Position numbers and translations under genes: made by a program. Shown piece after piece: positions 1 to 8,050 of a stretch of 55,932 nucleotides of DNA (position 1 is the stretch's first letter; each line of letters begins with the position of its first letter). This DNA is from an uncultured Bacteroidales bacterium (GTDB lineage Bacteria > Bacteroidota > Bacteroidia > Bacteroidales > P3), in the NCBI GenBank assembly GCA_937886715.1, contig CAKZZD010000008.1:1-55932 (forward strand), given 5' to 3'. The notes under the pieces are model-generated. The model was not told the origin of the DNA, ran no database searches, and worked only from the letters and a program-made list of their open reading frames with translations.

Positions 1-62
1 GCTACGTCTTCATCATCCACACCCACCACGGCGCCACAGCCAAGGTCCTCGTCAAGGAGTAG
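1..62 (+). CDS. C-terminal tail of a probable T9SS-sorted protein (partial)
   Basis: Only the last 19 complete codons are present, ending at a TAG at 60-62. The tail reads YVFIIHTHHGATAKVLVKE. It has the pattern that closes type A T9SS sorting domains: an aromatic-Val strand, a His/Thr-Gly turn, then a basic-hydrophobic final strand (compare the end of the next gene, with YMVRI and TTKRLVLR). The rest of the gene lies outside the window, so its function is unknown. T9SS assignment is an inference from a very short stretch; the open frame and stop are directly seen. Confidence 0.5.
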   Translation, partial: YVFIIHTHHGATAKVLVKE

Positions 63-225
63 CCGGGGGGGGCTCTTTGCACAGTCAAGCGGAGCAATCA
101 AACATTAGTGACGTATCGAGCCACTCGGGAAATCGATGCTGAATTTGCCTGATGGTGCAAATGCGTGTTGATAATCAGTGTGGTGGGCGTTTTTTTTTAA
201 ATTAAAAGCTTTTTTTTAGAATTTA

Positions 226-256
226 TTTGCAGGAATCGTTTTTTTTTTTAATTTTG
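226..256 (+). promoter_or_regulatory. Bacteroidetes-type promoter for the T9SS protein at 323
   Basis: TTTG at 226-229 and TAATTTTG at 249-256 match the Bacteroidetes -33 (TTTG) and -7 (TAnnTTTG) boxes with a 19-bp spacer. The start codon is 66 bp further on. The 63-322 gap otherwise holds T-rich tracts and no other recognisable feature. Confidence 0.6.
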
Positions 257-322
257 CACCGACAAACAGATTCTTGTAGGGTCTGTTATTGAGTGAATGT
301 TTTGCACTAAAATCATAGGATT

Positions 323-1480
323 ATGAAAAAAATTATTGTTTTAATGGTGATGGCGCTGTCGGCTGTGGCGCCGGCGGTGGGGCAGGACACAATCTCTTCG
401 AAATGGCCTGCGGACAACTATTTCTACAACTATTGGGACGATACGTCGTATGCGGGTTCGACGATGTGGGGGCTGGCTGGAATGTGGGGCGAAGGGGTGG
501 ATGTTAAAGGATTGTGTACAAAGGACTCGCTGACGGTGTACGGAATAGCGGCATCTTTATTCTCTCTAGACCACTTGCGGCGAGACAATCCGCAGTCGGC
601 CTATTGGGATGTTGAGGAAGATTTCCAGAGAGAACTTCTCAAAGTGCGCGACACTTCGCTCGACAGCAGCTATGAGTATCTGGTGTTGTACACGAGGGAT
701 GCCTCAGGGCAGAAGGTTCAGGCGAACCAGCGTCTGCTGGTGAATCTGGGTCAGACGCCGGTGTCGTACTATCAGGATTTGGGCATACTGGGGCCGATGC
801 CTGAGTATTTTGATTTACAATCGTTTGCGGTGCCCGTCTACGAGCGCTATTTCGACACGCCGTCGGTGGTGTTCGACTCGTTCTATGTCGGGTTCACCGC
901 AATATATTCGTGGGAAAGGAACGTCTACGATTCCGCCGGGAGGATTTATCCGTATAAAACCTGGCAGGTGCGTTTGCTGGACAAGGGCACGACATATTAC
1001 GCCAAGTCGGAGCCTCTGTTTCATCGTCGTATGGAAGACACAAACTATTGGGCTTGTGTTTACAGGAGTAAAGTGTTTGCCTTTGTTTTTCCGATATTGA
1101 CGCCGAATCCGGACACCGTGGTCATCGACACGACGGTGGTTGACACCACCGTGGTCGACACGACGGGATGGCACGTCGGAGGAGAGGGGAGCATGGAGAT
1201 GGACAGCAATGTGTGGATCCACAAGCTTGGGGTGGAGGATGTGTTGTTGGAGCGGTATGTGCAGCTGATGCCGAATCCGGCGGAGGATCGAGTGAGGGTG
1301 ATCTCGTCGTTCGGCCTTGTGGGGCTTGAGATCTATGGGGCCGACGGGCGCAAGGTGCGTGACGAGCGGCTGGAAGGCCTGGCGGCGGACGTGGACGTGT
1401 GCGGCCTGCCGCGAGGGGTGTACATGGTGAGGATACTGACGCCGCGCGGCGACACGACGAAGCGCCTGGTGCTGCGCTGA
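323..1480 (+). CDS. Secreted protein with T9SS type A sorting domain
   Basis: The 385-residue product starts with a clear signal peptide (MKKIIVLMVMALSAVAPAVG, cleavage near AVG-QD). The body matches no family I recognise. Around residues 265-280 a Thr/Asp linker repeats the unit VDTTV. The last ~75 residues form a T9SS sorting domain: MPNPAEDRV, then LEIYGADGRKV, GVYMVRI and a basic end. T9SS cargo crosses the outer membrane and is usually released or anchored to lipopolysaccharide. It is a paralogue of the protein at 50507-51625: same signal-peptide style, the shared phrase VYGIA in the first half, the SNDWIHKLGV-type motif ahead of the sorting domain and the same domain end. A strong terminator follows. 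Role unknown. Confidence 0.85.
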   Translation: MKKIIVLMVMALSAVAPAVGQDTISSKWPADNYFYNYWDDTSYAGSTMWGLAGMWGEGVDVKGLCTKDSLTVYGIAASLFSLDHLRRDNPQSAYWDVEEDFQRELLKVRDTSLDSSYEYLVLYTRDASGQKVQANQRLLVNLGQTPVSYYQDLGILGPMPEYFDLQSFAVPVYERYFDTPSVVFDSFYVGFTAIYSWERNVYDSAGRIYPYKTWQVRLLDKGTTYYAKSEPLFHRRMEDTNYWACVYRSKVFAFVFPILTPNPDTVVIDTTVVDTTVVDTTGWHVGGEGSMEMDSNVWIHKLGVEDVLLERYVQLMPNPAEDRVRVISSFGLVGLEIYGADGRKVRDERLEGLAADVDVCGLPRGVYMVRILTPRGDTTKRLVLR

Positions 1481-1507
1481 TGCCCGATCGACCCAGAATG
1501 GACCCAA

Positions 1508-1549
1508 TCTCTTGCCGGAGCCTTTGCAGGCCGGCAAGAGATTTTTTTT
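1508..1549 (+). terminator. Rho-independent terminator after the T9SS gene
   Basis: An 11-bp perfect stem (TCTCTTGCCGG at 1508-1518 pairing with CCGGCAAGAGA at 1531-1541), a 12-base loop with a minor inner stem, then a run of eight T. Confidence 0.9.
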
Positions 1550-1637
1550 ATTATTTAGCACAATAAATAATCGCGTTTGCAGTTTTCTATGTTTAGAACG
1601 TACCAAATAGTGTAACAATAAAACCTGAAAAATAGCA

Positions 1638-2390
1638 ATGAAGAAAGTCTTGACACTGGCTGCAGCGATGGTGATCACCTTTGGCAGCCTTATGGCCCAG
1701 AACACGTTCAAGGGCATTGTGAAGTACAAAGTTGAATCCACCGGCGAAGTGTCGATGTCGATACCGGAGGAGGCCGCGACGGCCGAGGTCAAGGTGTCGG
1801 GCGACGACATGTACACCAAGAGTGCCATTTTTGCCGGCGGCCTGACCGAGTGCGTGCTGGTGCAGAACCTGAAGCAGACGGCCTGCATGGACTACAGCCA
1901 GTTTCTCTCGTATCTGCGCTCGCAGGACTTTGAGTTCACCTATGAAGGCAGCGGCAAGCTGATGATCAAGAATGAGTACAAGGCCAGCGACTTCGACAGC
2001 GTGGACATTCCCGACACCGAACCGGGCCATTTCTACTATGAGTATGTGGCCGGCGAGACCAAGCAGATTGCCGGCATGACCGCCAAGAAGATTGTCCGCC
2101 ACCGCTACGACGACGAAGGCGTCGACCATCCGATGGTGATGTGGTACAGCGACGAGATCGGCCCGAAGATCAATGTGCTGTTCGGCGGCATCAAGGGCAT
2201 GCCCCTCGAGTGCACGATGGATCAGGGTGAGGGCCGCGCCATCACCTACACCGCCACCGAGATTGTGAAGGGCAAGGTGAAGGAAGCCGACTTCCTGCTG
2301 CCCGACGGCTACGACACCCTCTCGGAGGAGGAGCTGAACACCCTTGGTGAGGAACTGAACGAGGCTATTGAGTTGTTGCAAGGAGAATAA
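1638..2390 (+). CDS. Periplasmic/secreted DUF4412-like protein upstream of ftsK
   Basis: 250 residues with a signal peptide (MKKVLTLAAAMVITFGSLMA, then QN). The remainder looks like the DUF4412/GLPGLI group of Bacteroidetes envelope proteins: an opening strand FKGIVKYKV, a central GETKQIAGMTAKKI, a MWYSDEIGP strand, and a C-terminal GKVKEADFLLPDGYD. No catalytic motif is visible. Its stop TAA shares its last base with the ATG of ftsK, so translation of the two is probably coupled. Family assignment rests on pattern memory; exported status is well supported. Confidence 0.7.
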   Translation: MKKVLTLAAAMVITFGSLMAQNTFKGIVKYKVESTGEVSMSIPEEAATAEVKVSGDDMYTKSAIFAGGLTECVLVQNLKQTACMDYSQFLSYLRSQDFEFTYEGSGKLMIKNEYKASDFDSVDIPDTEPGHFYYEYVAGETKQIAGMTAKKIVRHRYDDEGVDHPMVMWYSDEIGPKINVLFGGIKGMPLECTMDQGEGRAITYTATEIVKGKVKEADFLLPDGYDTLSEEELNTLGEELNEAIELLQGE

Positions 2391-4921
2391 TGGCTAAAAA
2401 GGGTAAAGGCGCAACGTCGAAATCCGCAAAAAAGAAAAAGACCGCGAAGAAAGGTGCCGGTTTCGGCGCTTTTCTCCGCGGCAAACAGTTTGCACATATC
2501 CGAGGAGCGGTGTATGTGCTTTTTGCATTGTTCCTGCTGGTGTCGCTGATCGGCTACTATGCCACCGACTGTGGCTCGCGGGGCGGCGGCATGGGCCGTT
2601 TGCCCGAGGCTGTGGCCGGATTTTTCTCGGTCAATCTGTTCGGCATCGGGTCGTTGGGCTTTTCCCTGTTGTTTTTTGTCTACGGCATGCGGCTGTGGGG
2701 TGTGGTGGTGCTGCCCTGGTGGAAGACCTTCGGCAGCACCCTGTTCTGGATGCTGTGGACGTCGCTGACATTGGGCTACATCGGCGGCGTGTGGGTCAAG
2801 TCGCCCGACTTTGAGCCCTATGCCGGCATCGGCCTGCAGATGGCGGCACCGCTGCACAACCTGCTCAGGTGGTGGACGCTGGTGCTGCTGGTGTTTGTGG
2901 CGGTGCTGTTCCTGGTGCTGGTCCACAAGATGGAGCTGCCCGAGGTGCACATGCCCAAAGTGGACCTCTCGAAGACCGTCCGCACCATCGAACACGAGCT
3001 TGAGGAGGTGGTCACCGACCATCACGACGACGACCTGGCGGCCGAGCGCAAACCCCAGCGCAAGAAAGCCGAGTCTGTGGCACCTGTGGCCGCAGTGGCC
3101 TCGCCTGTTGAAAAACAACCGTTGGAGGAAAAGGACGAGGGCGCCGACTTCGACGAGGAGGCGATGAAGCTGTTCCATACCGCTGCCCCCGAGACTCCCG
3201 CCGCTGCCGAGATCAAGTTCGACATCGACGACGAGTTCGCCCGCCTCAACGCCAAGGTGCAGGGCAAGCCGACGGAGGATGCCGCCGATGGTGTGAACTT
3301 CACCATCCACGAGCAGCAGGAAACGCCCACTGCCGTGGCGGAGAAGACTGCCGAAGAGGTGAATGTCGACGAACTCGACCCCGACGATTACCGCCGCCAT
3401 TACGGTATCGACGACCCCTACGATCCGCATCTGGACCTGAAAGACTATATCATGCCCACCACCGATCTGCTTGAGGATTGGGAGGTGGCCAACACCAAGG
3501 TGACCAAAGAGGAGCTGGTGGCCAACAAAGACCGCATCGTGCAGACGCTGCGCGACTACGGCATCGAGATCACCGACATCTCCGCCACTCCCGGACCGAC
3601 GGTGACCCTCTACAAGATCAAGCCGGCTCCCGGCGTGCGCATCAGCAAGATCAAGAGTCTGGAAAACGACATCGCGCTGTCGCTGGCAGCCCTCGGCATC
3701 CGCATCATCGCCCCCATGCCCGGCGAGGGCACGGTGGGCATCGAGGTGCCCAATGCCAAGCCGCAGGTGGTGTCGATGAAGACCATGCTGGAATGTCCCG
3801 CATTCAAGGACGACACCAAGATGGAACTGCCCATCGCGTTGGGCAAGACCATCAGTAACGAGCCCTTCGTCACCGACTTGGCGAAGATGCCGCATCTGCT
3901 GATGGCCGGTGCCACCGGTACCGGTAAGTCGGTGGGGCTGAACGCCGTCATCACCTCGCTGCTCTACAAGAAACATCCTTCCGAGCTGAAACTTGTGCTG
4001 GTCGACCCCAAGAAGGTCGAGCTGTCGCTCTATTCGGCCATTGAGAACCACTATCTGGCCAAGATGCCCGATGCCGACGAGGCCATCATCACCGACGTGA
4101 AGAAGGTGGTGCGCACGCTGAATTCGCTCTGCATCGAGATGGACACCCGCTACGACCTGTTGAAGCAGGCCAAGGTGCGCAAGATCACCGAATACAACGA
4201 GAAGTTCTGCAAGCGCATGCTCAATCCCGAGCATGGTCACCGATATCTGCCCTATATCGTCCTGATTATCGACGAATTCGGCGACCTTATCATGACGGCC
4301 GGCAAGGAGGTGGAGCTGCCCATTGCCCGACTGGCGCAGCTGGCACGTGCCGTGGGTATACACCTGATCATCGCCACCCAGCGACCCACCACCAACATCA
4401 TCACCGGCACCATTAAGGCCAACTTCCCGGCACGTGTGGCGTTCCGCGTCACCAGCGGCATCGACAGCCGCACCATCCTCGACACCGGTGGCGCCCAGCA
4501 GCTTATCGGTCGCGGCGACATGCTGATATCGCTGGCGGGCAAGGATATGGTACGCCTGCAGTGTGCCCTTATCGAAACCAACGAGATCGACCGTGTGGTG
4601 CGCTACATCAGCGACCAGCGCGGCTATCCCGACGGCTTCATCCTTCCCGAATACCTTGACGAGAACGAGGAGCCCAACAAGGAGTTCGACGCCAAACAAA
4701 AGGACGAATTCTTCAACGATGCCGCCCGTCTGGTGGTGGCTTCGCAGTTTGGCAGCACCTCGCTGCTCCAGCGCAAGCTGTCGCTGGGCTACAACCGCGC
4801 CGGCCGCATCATCGACCAGCTCGAGGCCGCCGGCATCGTGGGACCCTCCAACGGCTCCAAGCCCCGCGACGTGCTTATCCACGACGAGGTGACCCTCGAG
4901 GAATTGCTTAAGAATCTATAA
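2390..4921 (+). CDS. ftsK: DNA translocase FtsK/SpoIIIE
   Basis: This 843-residue translocase pumps chromosomal DNA through the division septum. A Lys-rich N-terminus (1-35) is followed by about four membrane helices between residues 40 and 185. A long acidic/Ala-Pro linker with many Glu runs to about 345. The motor follows: an alpha region (TPGPTVTLYKIKPAPGVRIS), Walker A GATGTGKS near 505-513, VLVDPKKVELSLY, Walker B VLIIDEFGDL near 624, and IATQRPTTNIITG. The C-terminal gamma winged helix (about 770-840, with SLLQRKLSLGYNRAGRIIDQ) is the domain that reads KOPS-type sites and touches XerD. Length and order are normal for the family. It overlaps the upstream gene by one base. Confidence 0.97.
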   Translation: MAKKGKGATSKSAKKKKTAKKGAGFGAFLRGKQFAHIRGAVYVLFALFLLVSLIGYYATDCGSRGGGMGRLPEAVAGFFSVNLFGIGSLGFSLLFFVYGMRLWGVVVLPWWKTFGSTLFWMLWTSLTLGYIGGVWVKSPDFEPYAGIGLQMAAPLHNLLRWWTLVLLVFVAVLFLVLVHKMELPEVHMPKVDLSKTVRTIEHELEEVVTDHHDDDLAAERKPQRKKAESVAPVAAVASPVEKQPLEEKDEGADFDEEAMKLFHTAAPETPAAAEIKFDIDDEFARLNAKVQGKPTEDAADGVNFTIHEQQETPTAVAEKTAEEVNVDELDPDDYRRHYGIDDPYDPHLDLKDYIMPTTDLLEDWEVANTKVTKEELVANKDRIVQTLRDYGIEITDISATPGPTVTLYKIKPAPGVRISKIKSLENDIALSLAALGIRIIAPMPGEGTVGIEVPNAKPQVVSMKTMLECPAFKDDTKMELPIALGKTISNEPFVTDLAKMPHLLMAGATGTGKSVGLNAVITSLLYKKHPSELKLVLVDPKKVELSLYSAIENHYLAKMPDADEAIITDVKKVVRTLNSLCIEMDTRYDLLKQAKVRKITEYNEKFCKRMLNPEHGHRYLPYIVLIIDEFGDLIMTAGKEVELPIARLAQLARAVGIHLIIATQRPTTNIITGTIKANFPARVAFRVTSGIDSRTILDTGGAQQLIGRGDMLISLAGKDMVRLQCALIETNEIDRVVRYISDQRGYPDGFILPEYLDENEEPNKEFDAKQKDEFFNDAARLVVASQFGSTSLLQRKLSLGYNRAGRIIDQLEAAGIVGPSNGSKPRDVLIHDEVTLEELLKNL

Positions 4922-4935
4922 TAATTGATACGATA

Positions 4936-5184
4936 ATGAAACACAAGACATTTGCTGTCATCATGGGTGCTTTCCTGCTGTTGTCAATGGCGGGATGCTC
5001 CAAGCAGAAAACGTGCCGCTGTTCGGTACTCGGCTCGCAAAACGTCCGCATCATCAAGATCGAGCACGGCGAGTGTGACCAGATCCGCGTGCTGCGCTAC
5101 CACGACATGTACGATTCGCTCAAGGTCGATTCGTTGCTCTGCACCGATTATGAGTTTGCTATTGATTCCATCTTTAATGATTGA
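4936..5184 (+). CDS. Small cysteine-rich lipoprotein 1
   Basis: 82 residues. The signal peptide ends in the lipobox SMAGC, so Cys21 is probably lipidated. The mature part opens CSKQKTCRCSV, giving a C-x5-C-x-C cluster, and carries a further Cys at GECDQI and one at LCTDY. The next gene encodes a similar protein (CGKEHQCKCVA), so this looks like a tandem duplicate. No known domain. It lies 14 bp after ftsK and 7 bp before its partner, ahead of a membrane protein with a thioredoxin-like CxxC, which suggests cysteine chemistry in the periplasm (inference). Confidence 0.75.
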   Translation: MKHKTFAVIMGAFLLLSMAGCSKQKTCRCSVLGSQNVRIIKIEHGECDQIRVLRYHDMYDSLKVDSLLCTDYEFAIDSIFND

Positions 5185-5191
5185 CCCCGCT

Positions 5192-5455
5192 ATGAAAAAG
5201 AAAATCTTTATGGCAATGTCGATTGCGGCCGTCGCTATGCTGGCCGTGTCGTGCGGCAAGGAACACCAGTGCAAGTGTGTCGCCACCGAAGGCGAAGACC
5301 TCGGCAAACTGCATATCCTGGTTGTCGACCAGTCGCTCAAATGTTCCGATATCACCGAGATGGCCTTCGAGAAGAAGGTGGTGTCGGAAGACGGCACCCA
5401 GACGCTTGTGCGCTATGACTCGTACAAAGTGAATTGTCGCGACTATGGCGACTAA
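5192..5455 (+). CDS. Small cysteine-rich lipoprotein 2
   Basis: 87 residues from the ATG at 5192, chosen because it starts a proper signal peptide (MKKKIFMAMSIAAVAMLAV) with lipobox AVSC. The mature protein starts CGKEHQCKCVATEGED, the same C-x5-C-x-C layout as the protein just upstream, then LKCSDI and a C-terminal NCRDYGD. The final 11 bases overlap the start of the MauE/thioredoxin gene, indicating coupled translation. No domain recognised; lipoprotein status is well supported. Confidence 0.75.
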   Translation: MKKKIFMAMSIAAVAMLAVSCGKEHQCKCVATEGEDLGKLHILVVDQSLKCSDITEMAFEKKVVSEDGTQTLVRYDSYKVNCRDYGD

Positions 5456-6323
5456 GAGTCACCTCTGGTTGCGTATACTCCTCAGAGTGGCGCTCAGCGC
5501 CCTCTTCGTCGTGTCGGCAGTGGCCAAACTTGCCGGTATCGACCATTTCGAGCTCTATGTCTTTTCTTTTGGCTTTTTCTCCCTCAATTTCTGCTACATC
5601 CTCGTCCGCATCTGCATTGCGGCCGAGTTTCTTGTGGGCCTGCTCATCGCCTTGGGCTGGTTTCCCCGCACCACCCGGATGCTCACCATCGGCCTGTTGC
5701 TCTTTTTCTCCTTGTTCCTTTGCTACACGCTGCTTATCCACCGCACCGACTCGTGCCAGTGTTTCGGCCAGTGGGTCGACATCAAGCCGGCCCAGTCGCT
5801 CCTCAAGAATGCGCTGCTGCTCGTGACGGTGCTCTTATACTATCGACTCCATTTTCTCTATGCTCAGCCTTGGTGCCGGCGCCGTTTTCACCTGCCGGTG
5901 TCGCTTGTTGCCGGCATTGCCGTCCTTGTGGCGGTGTTCTCCATCTCGGTGCCCGACAACTGGCTCTTCCGCGGCAGCGATGGCCCCTACAACAAGCAGG
6001 CTTTCGCCGAAGCTATAGGCGAGGGGGGAGCCCTCGAGGGCGACCGGCTCACCGAAGGCCGGCAGCTGGTGGCTTTCGTCACACGTGGCTGCCAATACTG
6101 CCAGATGACCCGCCAGAAACTCTCCTCGATTGCCAGTAGGCACGATATCGACACCACTCTCTTCCACTACTATGAGCCACGTGAACTCCCCGACGACCTT
6201 TTCGTCGAGATCACCTACGGTGCCCGTCCACTGGTGCTGCTTCTCGATGGAGGCAACGTGGTGGCCACCTATCATTTCCGCAACATCAACGAGCGTCAGA
6301 TGGCCCGCTTCTTCGGGCGCTGA
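5445..6323 (+). CDS. MauE/DoxX-type membrane protein fused to a thioredoxin-like domain
   Basis: 292 residues. Four membrane helices fill residues 8-150, with the CQCFG motif near 102-106 typical of MauE and BT_3928-type DoxX proteins, which are thought to pass electrons or disulfides across the membrane. A further hydrophobic segment near 155-170 leads to a periplasmic domain with GCQYCQ (about 214-219), a CxxC active site of thioredoxin type, and ARPLVLLLDGG where thioredoxins carry the cis-Pro loop. Overlapping the lipoprotein gene by 11 bp, it probably works with the two Cys-rich lipoproteins (inference). The domain reading is fairly sure; the substrate is unknown. Confidence 0.8.
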   Translation: MATKSHLWLRILLRVALSALFVVSAVAKLAGIDHFELYVFSFGFFSLNFCYILVRICIAAEFLVGLLIALGWFPRTTRMLTIGLLLFFSLFLCYTLLIHRTDSCQCFGQWVDIKPAQSLLKNALLLVTVLLYYRLHFLYAQPWCRRRFHLPVSLVAGIAVLVAVFSISVPDNWLFRGSDGPYNKQAFAEAIGEGGALEGDRLTEGRQLVAFVTRGCQYCQMTRQKLSSIASRHDIDTTLFHYYEPRELPDDLFVEITYGARPLVLLLDGGNVVATYHFRNINERQMARFFGR

Positions 6324-6439
6324 TTGGCATCAACACCCCTCCTGCTCAAGTCCGTCATTCCTGAAGGCTGCGCCTGTACAGCTTTCAATCCGTATTCTCC
6401 CCTCCCCCGTCACCTTTGCGGAATTAATTTATCAACAAT

Positions 6440-6471
6440 TTTGCCCATTCCCAAAAAAAGATGTACATTTG
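6440..6471 (+). promoter_or_regulatory. Promoter for the purF-like gene
   Basis: TTTG at 6440-6443 and TACATTTG at 6464-6471 with a 20-bp spacer, matching the Bacteroidetes consensus. An AT-rich leader of about 75 bp follows; no riboswitch fold was recognised in it. The stretch 6324-6439 shows nothing else. Confidence 0.65.
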
Positions 6472-6553
6472 CTTTTTCTTTGAATATGTGAAATCGGAGC
6501 AAAGTTTTAATTATCAATATATTGTATCATCTTTTAATTAATCGTTCAATCTT

Positions 6554-7963
6554 ATGAGTGGATTTTTTGGCGTCGTTTCCGAACGTCCTTGTATCTCCGA
6601 TTTGTTCTACGGAACAGATTATCATTCACATCTGGGCACCAAGCGTGCCGGTATGGCCACCTTTGACAATGGGCAGGCTCATCAGAACATTCACAATATC
6701 GAGAACTCTCATTTCCGTCCCAAGTTCTCCAAGGACCTGGCCGAGATGACCGGCAATGTGGGCATCGGTATCATCAGCGACACCGAGGCTCAGCCCGTCA
6801 TGGTCAACTCGCACCTCGGCCGATTTGCCATCGCCACCGTATCGAAAATCAACAATATCGACGAGCTTGAGCAGGATTGCCTGAGCAAGCACCAGCAGTT
6901 TACCGACCTCTCCATCGGTCGCACCAACCCCACCGAACTCATCGCCCTCCAAATCACCCAGGGCAAGGATTTCGTCGAGGGTATCGAGAATGTCTACCAT
7001 CGCGTCAAGGGCAGCTGCAGCATGCTCATCCTCACCCCCAACGGCATCATTGCTGCACGCGACAACTATGGCCGCACGCCCATCGTCATCGGCCGTCGCG
7101 GCAATGATTTCGCCGTCGCCAGCGAGTCGCATTCCTATGTCAACCTGGGCTATGAGACCTGCTATTATGTCGGTCCCGGCGAGATTGTCAAGGTGTCGGT
7201 CGACGGCGGCTTACAGGTGCTCCGTCCCGCCAACGAGAAGCTCCAGATATGCTCCTTCTTGTGGATATACTACGGCTACCCCTGCACTGAGTATGAGGGC
7301 ATCAACGCCGAAGAGGTGCGCTACAACCTGGGTCGGCTCATGGGTCAGCGCGACGATGTACACGCCGATTTCGTCAGCCCCATCCCCGATTCCGGCATCG
7401 GCATGGCTCTCGGCTACAGCAACGGCCGGCAGATTCCCTACAAACGCGGCCTGCTGAAGTACACCCCCACCTGGAGCCGTAGCTTTATGCCTGTCAGCCA
7501 GTCCGACCGCTTTCTCGTCGCCCGCATGAAGCTCATCCCCAGCCGCGCCGTCATGGAGGGCAAGGACATCGTTTTCTGCGACGATTCGATCGTCCGCGGC
7601 ACCCAGCTGCGCGACAATGTCAAGATGCTCTACGACTACGGCGCCCGTAGCGTCCATGTCCGCATCAGCTGTCCGCCCCTCGTCCACGGCTGCACCTTCC
7701 TCAATTTCTCCGCTTCCAAGACCGACCGCGAGCTCATCACCCGCCGCGTCATCGAGGAGCTCGAGGGTGGCACCATCCGCAATCTCGAAGCCTACCACGA
7801 CCACACCACCCCGCAGTATGCCCGCATGGTCGAGGTCATCCGCCAGCATGTCGGTGTCGACACACTCAAGTTCAACGCTATCGACGATGTCTGCGAGGCT
7901 ATCGGCCTCCCCAAGGAGCGCATCTGCACGCATTGTTTCGACGCCTCTTCCTACGGCGATTGA
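6554..7963 (+). CDS. Amidophosphoribosyltransferase-like protein, nucleophile Cys replaced by Ser
   Basis: 469 residues of the PurF family: an N-terminal Ntn/GATase II domain (YGTDYHSHLGTKRAG, then HLGRFAIA) and a C-terminal phosphoribosyltransferase domain with the PRPP loop VFCDDSIVRGTQ near 339-350. PurF makes 5-phosphoribosylamine from PRPP and glutamine in the first step of purine synthesis. The glutaminase nucleophile is normally the Cys right after the initiator Met (MCG...); here the start is MSGFFGV, so Ser stands there. I recall this MSGFFG-type form as shared by other Bacteroidetes, beside a standard PurF elsewhere. It may be ammonia-dependent or regulatory. Family sure; activity uncertain. 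Confidence 0.85.
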   Translation: MSGFFGVVSERPCISDLFYGTDYHSHLGTKRAGMATFDNGQAHQNIHNIENSHFRPKFSKDLAEMTGNVGIGIISDTEAQPVMVNSHLGRFAIATVSKINNIDELEQDCLSKHQQFTDLSIGRTNPTELIALQITQGKDFVEGIENVYHRVKGSCSMLILTPNGIIAARDNYGRTPIVIGRRGNDFAVASESHSYVNLGYETCYYVGPGEIVKVSVDGGLQVLRPANEKLQICSFLWIYYGYPCTEYEGINAEEVRYNLGRLMGQRDDVHADFVSPIPDSGIGMALGYSNGRQIPYKRGLLKYTPTWSRSFMPVSQSDRFLVARMKLIPSRAVMEGKDIVFCDDSIVRGTQLRDNVKMLYDYGARSVHVRISCPPLVHGCTFLNFSASKTDRELITRRVIEELEGGTIRNLEAYHDHTTPQYARMVEVIRQHVGVDTLKFNAIDDVCEAIGLPKERICTHCFDASSYGD

Positions 7964-7969
7964 GAATAA

Positions 7970-8042
7970 GGTTTCAGGTTTCAATTAATATCAAGTTTCA
8001 AGTTTCAGGTTCCAAGTTCCAGGTTTCAGGTTTCAAGAATCA
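7970..8042 (+). repeat. Degenerate heptamer tandem array (RGTTYCA)
   Basis: About ten head-to-tail units of GGTTTCA, AGTTTCA, GGTTCCA or AGTTCCA, broken once by ATTAATATCA (7984-7993) and ending in AGAATCA. It begins 6 bp after the purF-like stop and ends 8 bp before the next start codon, so it fills the whole gap. There are no spacers, so it is not a CRISPR array. Confidence 0.85.
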
Positions 8043-8050
8043 GGTTGTTG

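Noticed and set aside
2309..4882. An 857-codon reverse open frame opposite ftsK
   Set aside because: Antisense shadow of ftsK with no recognisable motif.
7970..8042. CRISPR array
   Set aside because: Units are directly adjacent 7-mers with no spacers and no cas genes nearby.
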